Shown: piece after piece, positions 1-5,150 of the stretch
Numbering within the stretch: position 1 is the first letter of the stretch
How the letters are laid out: each line of letters opens with the position of its first letter
Source of the DNA: Verrucomicrobiota bacterium
Lineage (GTDB): Bacteria; Verrucomicrobiota; Verrucomicrobiia; Chthoniobacterales; JAFAMB01
Direction: 5' to 3'
DNA: 5,150 nucleotides
Assembly (NCBI GenBank): GCA_019241095.1
Contig: JAFAXJ010000203.1
Location: forward strand, 1-5,150
Made by a program: the position numbers and the translations under genes
Notes under the pieces: model-generated
What the model was told of the DNA's origin: nothing
What the model saw: the letters and a program-made list of their open reading frames with translations, nothing else
The model's database searches: none

Positions 1-2
1 TG

Positions 3-254
3 CAATTCAACAGTATCCTCTTTAAACTAGATCCGGACGCCGTTGCGCATTTACCAAGAAAAAAGGACGGTGGAATCAGTGCTTTTGCGTTAGGAATAGC
101 TGCATGCGAGGTGCACAGGTTCACTCTTGCGGAGCTTCGGTCAGGGCTGGAAGCTTGTTTGAAAGCTAACCTCGAAATCGTTACCACCCAACTGGACTCG
201 AGATTGATTCTTGAAAAACTGATCATCAAGTTAACCGCTCCAGCGATTGATTGA
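3..254 (+). CDS. holA: Partial C-terminal end, probable DNA polymerase III delta subunit
   Basis: The frame is open from the left edge to a TGA at 252-254 and gives 83 residues with no start codon needed, so this is the 3' end of a gene that begins outside the window. The last ~45 residues read as an amphipathic helical segment (FTLAELRSGLEACLKANLEI, then an LDSRLILEKL stretch). This resembles the C-terminal helical domain of HolA, where a helix beginning 'FS/T..EL..AL' is followed by 'L..AN/D' and then 'LDPRLVLE.L...L'. HolA is the clamp-loader subunit that opens the beta sliding clamp; its C-terminal domain forms the pentameric collar. The assignment is by pattern memory on a short fragment, and another helical protein is possible. 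It converges on uvrB, with 40 bp between the stops. Confidence 0.6.
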   Translation, partial: QFNSILFKLDPDAVAHLPRKKDGGISAFALGIAACEVHRFTLAELRSGLEACLKANLEIVTTQLDSRLILEKLIIKLTAPAID

Positions 255-273
255 AACTCTCTTGATTGCTTCA

Positions 274-308
274 GCGCATCATCGCTTGCGCGCATCATCG
301 CTTGCGCG
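274..308. repeat. Perfect 16-bp tandem duplication across the uvrB stop codon
   Basis: The unit GCATCATCGCTTGCGC occurs at 276-291 and again at 292-307. The 16-bp periodicity holds from 274 to 308. Each copy also contains a small inverted repeat: GCGCA, an 8-nt loop, then TGCGC (274-291 and 290-307). The uvrB stop (complement of 295-297) lies inside the right-hand copy. Removing either copy would leave the UvrB C-terminus unchanged, because the stop comes with the unit. The array lies between convergent genes and has no adjacent T-run, so it is not a standard intrinsic terminator. Confidence 0.85.
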
Positions 309-2469
309 ATCTGCTGCGAACTGCTCTCGCGGTACTGTACTTGATCAAACGTTTTTTTGGTTCGATTTTGGCGATGCCTGTGCCTTTCTTCAGTGCCACA
401 ATCTGGTCTCGTAGGAGAGCAGCACGCTCATACTCCAGATTCGCGGCAGCAATCTGCATTTCTTCTTCCAATTCGCGCATGGCTTCCGTCAGATTGAAGT
501 CTCCTCCGCTTTCTCGTATAACGGATTCCTCAATCTGCTTACCTTTTAGCACCGCATGCAGGCTTTCTTGAACTGCTCGTTTCACGCTTGTAGGCGTTAT
601 GTTATTCTTCAGGTTATACTCTATCTGTCGCGATCGCCGGTATTCAGTAATCGAAATTAGTTTCTGAATACTATCAGTTAACAGGTCTGCAAATAGCACG
701 ACTTCTCCGTTTACGTGCCGAGCAGCGCGGCCCGCAGTTTGAATCAGGGAGGTCTGGCTCCTAAGAAATCCTTCTTTATCTGCGTCTAAAATACAAACTA
801 AACTCACTTCCGGTAGATCTAGTCCTTCCCGGAGCAAGTTAATCCCTACCAAGATATCGAAATCTCCGGCCCGCAAGGAACGAAGTATTTCAACACGCTC
901 GATTGCGTCGATCTCGCTATGCAGATATCTCACCTTCAAACCGACATCACGAAGATAGTCTGTGAGATCTTCCGCGGTCCGTTTAGTTAAGGTAGTGATA
1001 AGAACGCGTTCCATCTTTTCAGTGCGCTGCCGGCACAGCTCGATGGTTTCGTCTATCTGCCGTTTGAGCGGACGCAACGTTATTTTTGGATCGAGAAGTC
1101 CTGTGGGACGGATGATTTGTTGCGCGATCAGGCGTGAGCCTGGCGTGTAGACATCGAATTCAGCGGATGTGCGCCCGGTCAGCATCGGCACTAAAACGGG
1201 CTCAGTTTCCTCTTGTCCGATTCGTGTCCGCGAATGCGGAATGTAACCGGTATTACCTGCAATGCTGTTCTGGACTTCAAATTCGGCTGGAGTAGCGCTG
1301 ATATATAGTATCTGGCCCGGCGTATCCATAAACTCTGGGAAGTTGAGCGGCCGATTATCCAGGGCACTTGGGAGCCGGAACCCATATTCTACAAGGACCG
1401 TTTTGCGGGACCGGTCTCCTTCATACATCCCCCCGATCTGTGGGATGGTGGCGTGCGACTCGTCCACGACCAGCAGAAAATTACGCGGAAAGAAGTCGAG
1501 GAGAGTATAAGGCCTTGAACCGGCAGGCCGGGCGCTAAGATGCCTTGAGTAATTTTCGATCCCGTTGCAAAAGCCCATCTCCTGCATCATCTCGAGATCA
1601 AAATCGGTACGCACTTTGATTCGCTGCGCTTCCAGGAACTTGGCTTGGCTTTCAAACCATCTTACCCGCTCATCAAGTTCTTCGCGAATAGCGCGCAATG
1701 CTCGCTGCATTTTGTCATGGGGAGTGACGAACTGTTTTGCCGGATAAACCGCAATCCGATCGACCACGCCCAGAACCTGACCTGTAAGTGGATCAAAACG
1801 AGAGATCATATCAATTTCGTCCCCGAAGAACTCGATACGAATTGCTTCCTCATCGTAAGTTGCTGGAAAAATCTCTACCACGTCGCCGCGAACACGGAAG
1901 CGACCTCTAGTAAACGCTACGTCGTTGCGTTCGTAGAGCATATCTACAAGCTTAGCCAGCAAAAGTTCGCGTGATATAGTTTGTTCCTTGTTAACCACGC
2001 AAACCATATTGGCATAGTCCTCAGGTGATCCCAGACCATAGATACATGAAACGCTTGCAACGACTAACACATCTTTGCGGGACAGCAGTGAGCTGGTCGC
2101 CGACAAACGAAGCCGTTCGATTTCTTCATTAATAGAAGAATCCTTCTCTATATAAGTGTCAGTCCTGGGAATATAAGCTTCCGGTTGATAGTAATCGAAA
2201 TAGCTAACAAAGTATTCGACGGCATTGTTCGGAAAAAATTGTTTAAATTCGCTGAAAAGCTGAGCCGCCAGAGTCTTGTTATGAGAGATGACCAAAGTCG
2301 GTTTGTTCATCGCCGCGACCACGTTAGCGGCAGTAAAGGTCTTTCCGGAACCGGTAACACCAAGCAAGGTCTGGTGGCGGTTTCCCGCCTGCATCGACCG
2401 AACCAGTTGATCGATAGCAGCCTGTTGATCACCACGAGGCCTGAATCGGGATGAGAGTACAAATGACAT
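295..2469 (-). CDS. uvrB: UvrB, excinuclease ABC subunit B
   Basis: UvrB is the DNA-damage-verifying helicase-like subunit of nucleotide excision repair. It receives damaged DNA from UvrA and recruits the UvrC nuclease in the cytoplasm. Visible motifs, in order, are Walker A GVTGSGKT (residues 37-44), the beta-hairpin with FDYYQPEAYIPRTDTYIEKD (91-110), the UvrA-interacting region (~155-245), MGFCNGIENYSRHL (298-311), Walker B DESH (336-339), SATP (391-394), QIIRPTGLLDP (451-461), GINLLREGLDLPEVSL (542-557), motif VI QTAGRAAR (577-584), and a C-terminal UVR domain (~660-695) followed by a basic tail ending in RSRSRKR. At 724 residues it is longer than the usual ~660-680. Most of the excess is a ~42-residue insertion between SATP and QIIRP, plus the tail. 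The ATG is supported by AGGAAG nine bases upstream and by the normal N-terminus. It follows the FAH gene by 15 bp. I see no separate LexA-type operator in that gap. Confidence 0.98.
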   Translation of the reverse strand: MSFVLSSRFRPRGDQQAAIDQLVRSMQAGNRHQTLLGVTGSGKTFTAANVVAAMNKPTLVISHNKTLAAQLFSEFKQFFPNNAVEYFVSYFDYYQPEAYIPRTDTYIEKDSSINEEIERLRLSATSSLLSRKDVLVVASVSCIYGLGSPEDYANMVCVVNKEQTISRELLLAKLVDMLYERNDVAFTRGRFRVRGDVVEIFPATYDEEAIRIEFFGDEIDMISRFDPLTGQVLGVVDRIAVYPAKQFVTPHDKMQRALRAIREELDERVRWFESQAKFLEAQRIKVRTDFDLEMMQEMGFCNGIENYSRHLSARPAGSRPYTLLDFFPRNFLLVVDESHATIPQIGGMYEGDRSRKTVLVEYGFRLPSALDNRPLNFPEFMDTPGQILYISATPAEFEVQNSIAGNTGYIPHSRTRIGQEETEPVLVPMLTGRTSAEFDVYTPGSRLIAQQIIRPTGLLDPKITLRPLKRQIDETIELCRQRTEKMERVLITTLTKRTAEDLTDYLRDVGLKVRYLHSEIDAIERVEILRSLRAGDFDILVGINLLREGLDLPEVSLVCILDADKEGFLRSQTSLIQTAGRAARHVNGEVVLFADLLTDSIQKLISITEYRRSRQIEYNLKNNITPTSVKRAVQESLHAVLKGKQIEESVIRESGGDFNLTEAMRELEEEMQIAAANLEYERAALLRDQIVALKKGTGIAKIEPKKRLIKYSTARAVRSRSRKR

Positions 2470-2478
2470 CAGGGAGAG

Positions 2479-2484
2479 CTTCCT
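2479..2484 (-). promoter_or_regulatory. Ribosome binding site of uvrB
   Basis: AGGAAG on the minus strand, nine bases before the uvrB ATG (complement of 2467-2469). It starts immediately after the TAA of the FAH gene, which fits uvrB being translated from a shared transcript and supports the chosen ATG. Confidence 0.65.
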
Positions 2485-3288
2485 TTACTGCTCCAGCATC
2501 ACTGGATTACTCAGCACCCCGATTTTCTCTACTTCAACTTCTACGAGATCGCCAGGCGCAAGAAACCTCGGAGGTTTCATTGCATCACCTACTCCGGAGG
2601 GAGTTCCGGTCAAAATGACAGTTCCCCGATACAAGGTAGTGCTTCCGCTTAAGAACTCGATCAACGTCGGAACATCGAAAAGCATGTCGGCGGTAGTTGA
2701 GTTCTGTCGAGTGTCTCCATTCACCCGAGTAGAAATGCGGAGGGAATTGGGATTAGGAATCTCGTCCCGAGTGACCAGAGTAGGGCCGAGCGGAGCAAAA
2801 GTATCGAATCCTTTTCCCTTACAGAATTGACCGCCCCCGAATTTCCGCTGCCAATCGCGAGCGGTGACGTCGTTTGCCGCAGTATATCCAAGCACCACGT
2901 TCAGAGCCTCTTTTTTTGAGACATTCTTGCAATCGCGTCCGATTACCACGGCGAGTTCGCACTCGTAATCCACCTCTTGGCTCGGCAACTTGACAGGCAA
3001 ATTGATCGGATCGCCAGGGTTCTGTAACGTATTTTTCCCCTTAACGAAAAGAACAGGTCGTTCGGGAATCTTTGCCCCTGTTTCTTCAGCGTGTTTTCTG
3101 TAATTCAGTCCGATGCAAAGAAACAGAGGAGGATCCACGGGGGCTAACAACTTCACCATGTTTGCTTCCCTGTCTGTGGTCTTAAACTCTTCGTAAATAT
3201 CGCCCGCGATATCGAGGCATCGGCCGTCTGGCTGCTCGGCTGCATAACGAATTAAACCATCCTGCGCAAGGTAACGGAGAAGACGCAT
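2485..3288 (-). CDS. Fumarylacetoacetate hydrolase family protein
   Basis: This is a soluble metal-dependent enzyme of the FAH superfamily. Members cleave or isomerise 2-oxo/beta-diketo acids, for example acylpyruvates, fumarylpyruvate, homoprotocatechuate-pathway intermediates or oxaloacetate. The N-terminal ~50 residues form the small domain typical of the 2-hydroxyhepta-2,4-diene-1,7-dioate isomerase/FAHD1-like branch. The catalytic core shows CIGLNYRKHAEETG (58-71, with His66), the metal-binding VDYECE (106-111, Glu109 and Glu111), TAANDVTARDWQ (136-147, metal ligand Asp140), CKGKGFDTFAPLGP (156-169, catalytic-type lysine) and TVILTGTPSGVG (223-234). All expected metal ligands are present, and 267 residues is close to the family norm. 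The precise substrate cannot be read from sequence. The ATG at 3286-3288 begins a normal N-terminus (MRLLRY...), but no clear Shine-Dalgarno sequence precedes it. It lies just upstream of uvrB and is probably co-transcribed with it. Confidence 0.93.
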   Translation of the reverse strand: MRLLRYLAQDGLIRYAAEQPDGRCLDIAGDIYEEFKTTDREANMVKLLAPVDPPLFLCIGLNYRKHAEETGAKIPERPVLFVKGKNTLQNPGDPINLPVKLPSQEVDYECELAVVIGRDCKNVSKKEALNVVLGYTAANDVTARDWQRKFGGGQFCKGKGFDTFAPLGPTLVTRDEIPNPNSLRISTRVNGDTRQNSTTADMLFDVPTLIEFLSGSTTLYRGTVILTGTPSGVGDAMKPPRFLAPGDLVEVEVEKIGVLSNPVMLEQ

Positions 3289-3596
3289 CCGGAAGTGTAA
3301 AGGAGCCGGAGCAGTTGAACAGTAAAATGTTGGCGGCTCCGTTTAGCGGAAGCAGCGGATGCCGCGGGTTCAGCGAAGTAGAGTCAAAAGTCAGTAGTCG
3401 ATGGAGTCGTCCGGAGGCAGCCAAGATGTTGACCCAGTACTTCAGTGCTGGGCACCGGCATAACCCAGCAAAACGCGCTTTCAAGGGCGATCGATCGAGC
3501 GGGCTAGAACGTGAAATGAAGCCGGCAGCTGACCTTTACCGGTCCCTCCACTGCACCGCTGAACGAAGCGACACCTCCACGTGGCCCGCCTGATCA
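3289..3596. other. 308-bp intergenic gap, probable leader/promoter region of the FAH-uvrB unit
   Basis: No convincing gene lies here. It should hold the 3' end of the SRPBCC transcript and the promoter and leader for the FAH gene, both on the minus strand. I see no strong -35/-10 pair; the best minus-strand match, TTGAAA with a 16-nt spacer and TATGCC around 3456-3483, is weak. Visible structures are two overlapping hairpins (3433-3470), a 10-bp palindrome CGATCGATCG (3488-3497) and CCACGTGG just beyond the SRPBCC stop. A plus-strand frame (3315-3593) spans almost the entire gap and has an AAGGAG upstream, but its predicted protein is unconvincing. No T-tract terminator is visible after the SRPBCC stop. 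Confidence 0.5.
3433..3470 (-). promoter_or_regulatory. Two mutually exclusive hairpins upstream of the FAH gene
   Basis: Read on the minus strand, three segments share complementarity: A TGCTGGG (3470-3464), B CCCAGCAC (3452-3445) and C GTACTGGG (3440-3433). B can pair with A over 7 bp with an 11-nt loop, or with C over 8 bp including one A-C or G-T-type imperfect position and a 4-nt loop. The two pairings cannot coexist. The arrangement resembles an attenuator-type leader about 145-180 nt before the FAH start. No U-run follows, so simple intrinsic termination is not indicated. It may be chance, or part of the 3' end of the upstream transcript. Confidence 0.3.
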
Positions 3597-4040
3597 TTAT
3601 CTCTTTAACAATTTCACTGTACTGCGATGACGGGCTGCAAATACTATCGTAAAAAACAGTGCGAAAACTGTTCTGGCTGTCAGCTCGCCTCCAAGAAACC
3701 ACACAATCCGGTACTCGAGATCGTCGGTCATTTCAGTTCCGTTTTTTACCTTTTGAAACGAGTGTTCATGACGCCACGATGAGAAGGGAAGAACCTTTGC
3801 AGTATCGACCAAGATCGTAGGGCGCTTCACATCCAGCCACATCCCGGCCCAATGGAGAGGGATCCCAAAGGCACTGACCACAAGATAAAAGGATTCGCCT
3901 TTTCTAGCCCGGTTCGATGCCTCTATTTTTTTCACAGTGAATCCCGGCGGGGAAATCTTAGTGATATTATGCGGGTTTTGATGAAACTCGAATAGCGCCT
4001 CTTGCGAGGCCGGGATGACGACCGACTTACGGAACTTCAC
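3597..4040 (-). CDS. SRPBCC-fold (START/polyketide cyclase-like) ligand-binding protein
   Basis: A 147-residue cytoplasmic protein with the layout of the SRPBCC family often annotated as 'ligand-binding SRPBCC domain' (the COG4276 type). It opens with a short beta strand and VIPASQEALFEFHQNPHNI (8-26), then ITKISPPGF (26-34), a central strand region with LHWAGMWLDVKRP (62-74), the characteristic FSSWRHEHSF (86-95), TEMTDDLEYRI (102-112) and a C-terminal helix ending in RHRSTVKLLKR. The fold makes a hydrophobic pocket; no ligand or reaction can be assigned. The start is GTG (complement of 4038-4040), chosen because it gives the normal family N-terminus and no other in-frame start lies nearby. 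It ends in a double stop, TAA then TGA. It lies 6 bp after the upstream gene, so translation is probably coupled. Some relatives are named SulA-like cell-division inhibitors in databases; nothing here supports that function. Confidence 0.82.
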   Translation of the reverse strand: MKFRKSVVIPASQEALFEFHQNPHNITKISPPGFTVKKIEASNRARKGESFYLVVSAFGIPLHWAGMWLDVKRPTILVDTAKVLPFSSWRHEHSFQKVKNGTEMTDDLEYRIVWFLGGELTARTVFALFFTIVFAARHRSTVKLLKR

Positions 4041-4042
4041 GG

Positions 4043-4048
4043 CTCCCT
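4043..4048 (-). promoter_or_regulatory. Ribosome binding site of the SRPBCC gene, overlapping the upstream stop
   Basis: AGGGAG on the minus strand begins inside the TAG stop codon of the upstream gene and ends only two bases before the GTG start. The spacing is shorter than usual for a full Shine-Dalgarno match. Together with the 6-bp intergenic distance this suggests termination-reinitiation coupling rather than independent initiation. Confidence 0.45.
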
Positions 4049-5150
4049 ACACAGCATGAGATGCCGCGGTGGCACACTCGGTTTCTTCGGTTTTGGCCGA
4101 AGCAGTTTCTTCATCCACATCCACCGACTCTTCTAAGGTATCCAGCGCATTTGCTTCACCCGCTCCAATCAGCGGATCAGCAGTATCGGCGTGTGGCGAC
4201 GATTGAACATGCCCTTTTTCAGGTTCCGAGTCCGCTAACTCTTCTTCGGCAGGATCAATGATCGTCCCAGCCGCGGGCTCCGGAACCAGAGCCTGCTCCT
4301 GGGTTGGACTAATATTCAGGGATGCTGCCTCGGTGTAGGAAGATTCGCCCGGATCTATGGCTCGTTCCTTGTCGGCGGCAACTCGGGGCTCTCCCTGCTG
4401 CGCGGCGGTACTCGGTTTTCCGGTCGACTCAACCGGTTTTGGAGCTAAAGGTAAGTCCACAGTGCCGTCAGCAAATTCGATGATGTGCCCCGCCCTTCCC
4501 AGCCAAATGAAATCCGTCGCTAAAGCCGTTCTGGCCTGCTGGTATTCGGGACTGGTATCTTGCGTAGCTTTTTCGCCCAGCAATTTCGATAAGACCCTTT
4601 CCGCAAGCTGTTTTCTCGTGATTTTCGGATAGGACCTGATGGTAGATAAGATCGCGGAGACTGCAGGTGAAACGGAAGCTTGATTTGGATTAAAAAGCTG
4701 TGGACGCACAGTGGAAATGTAGAGAATTCGCTTTTTGTGCTTGAAAACATGTAGCCCTCCCTGGTTAAGACCATGTCGTAGGGCGCCGGCAATTTGGGCA
4801 GGAAAACGATTCTCGCGATCCCTGGCCCTGCGAATAGAAGCGACAATGTTCCTGTCCGGTAAATGGCGCGCTAAGTCGCCGGGTATCTCAGCAGCCAGGC
4901 AAGGTCTTACCAGACCAGGAAAATGATGCTCACGGAAATGGTGTTCTACCGCTTGAAAGTTCTCAAAAGTAATGTCCCCGCCATCTTTATTCCTGAATGT
5001 AACGACTTTTCGAACCTCATCTTTCCACTGTTCAACAGCCTGTGGATTTGAGGTGATTTCAATTGTCCTTCGATAATCCTCAAAGCCCATACGACGACTG
5101 AACCTCTGTTCGTAAAGCGCGCGTAAAGCAGGCTGAAAACCGTGGTAACT
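4047..5150 (-). CDS. Unrecognised protein with probable winged-helix region and acidic tail (5' end may lie outside the window)
   Basis: I do not recognise this family. The frame is open from the right edge to a TAG at 4047-4049. The first ATG gives 347 residues (start at 5090), but the 20 codons before it are open and look coding (ALRALYEQRFSRR). With only a distant AGAGG 12 nt upstream of that ATG, the true start is probably beyond the window. Numbering from the ATG, residues 1-135 form a mixed alpha/beta region with a histidine-rich EHHFREHHF (49-57) and a basic segment SIRRARDRENRF (85-96). Residues ~141-215 (AILSTIRSYPKITRKQLAER, then FIWLGRAGHIIEFADGTVDL) look like a winged helix: helices followed by a wing-like hairpin. 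From ~218 to the end is a long, low-complexity tail rich in Glu, Asp, Ala, Pro, Ser and Thr, probably disordered. No signal peptide or membrane segment is visible in the part seen. A DNA- or RNA-associated role is only an inference. It lies 6 bp upstream of the SRPBCC gene. Confidence 0.75.
   Translation of the reverse strand, partial: SYHGFQPALRALYEQRFSRRMGFEDYRRTIEITSNPQAVEQWKDEVRKVVTFRNKDGGDITFENFQAVEHHFREHHFPGLVRPCLAAEIPGDLARHLPDRNIVASIRRARDRENRFPAQIAGALRHGLNQGGLHVFKHKKRILYISTVRPQLFNPNQASVSPAVSAILSTIRSYPKITRKQLAERVLSKLLGEKATQDTSPEYQQARTALATDFIWLGRAGHIIEFADGTVDLPLAPKPVESTGKPSTAAQQGEPRVAADKERAIDPGESSYTEAASLNISPTQEQALVPEPAAGTIIDPAEEELADSEPEKGHVQSSPHADTADPLIGAGEANALDTLEESVDVDEETASAKTEETECATAASHAV

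Noticed and set aside
266..571. Plus-strand ORF of 101 codons opposite the 3' end of uvrB
   Set aside because: It lies entirely antisense to well-conserved UvrB codons except for its first bases, and its product has no recognisable features.
3456..3483. Possible minus-strand promoter TTGAAA, 16-nt spacer, TATGCC
   Set aside because: The -10 matches only half of the consensus and would place the start inside the hairpin segments; not strong enough to annotate.
3182..3484. Minus-strand ORF overlapping the FAH N-terminus
   Set aside because: It overlaps the confident FAH start in another frame; composition is Arg/Pro/Leu-rich as expected for a shadow frame.
3289..3596. LexA-type operator upstream of the FAH-uvrB unit
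   Set aside because: I found neither CTGT-N8-ACAG nor GAAC-N4-GTTC on inspection; the LexA motif of this lineage is unknown to me.
3481..3702. Minus-strand ORF overlapping the end of the SRPBCC gene
   Set aside because: It overlaps the C-terminal helix of the SRPBCC protein in a different frame and has no recognisable domain.
4061..4926. Several plus-strand ORFs opposite the unknown protein
   Set aside because: They are shadows of the long open minus-strand frame, which continues to the window edge and is tightly packed with the next gene.

Overview
The window looks like ordinary bacterial chromosome of moderate GC content, with densely packed genes and no insertion sequence, tRNA, rRNA, CRISPR array or phage gene that I can see. 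The style of the UvrB, the fumarylacetoacetate-hydrolase-like enzyme and the partial HolA-like C-terminus suggests a Gram-negative lineage such as Verrucomicrobiota or Acidobacteriota. That placement rests on remembered family resemblance and is not secure.

Layout, left to right. Positions 3-254 (+) are the C-terminal end of a gene that begins outside the window, most likely holA (DNA polymerase III delta subunit). It converges on uvrB (295-2469, -), leaving 40 bp between the two stop codons. A perfect 16-bp tandem duplication in that gap runs across the uvrB stop codon. Directly upstream of uvrB on the same strand lies a fumarylacetoacetate hydrolase (FAH) family enzyme (2485-3288, -). Only 15 bp separate the two, so they are probably co-transcribed. 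Upstream of the FAH gene is a 308-bp gap (3289-3596), the only sizeable gene-poor stretch. It contains overlapping, mutually exclusive hairpins on the FAH-uvrB leader strand and a doubtful 92-93 codon ORF on the other strand. To the right are an SRPBCC-fold protein (3597-4040, -, GTG start) and a large unrecognised protein (from 4047 to the right edge, -), separated by 6 bp and probably translationally coupled.

How the genes fit together. Two minus-strand units are likely. One is [unknown protein - SRPBCC protein], the other [FAH enzyme - uvrB]. UvrB is the damage-verification helicase of nucleotide excision repair. The FAH enzyme is metabolic and has no evident functional link to repair beyond sharing a transcript. 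The SRPBCC protein and the unknown protein have no assigned pathway.

The most unusual points are an in-frame insertion of roughly 42 residues in UvrB between its two helicase domains, the unrecognised protein with a probable winged-helix region and a long acidic tail, and the alternative-hairpin leader upstream of the FAH gene. I see no convincing evidence for a novel multi-gene defence or mobile system here.
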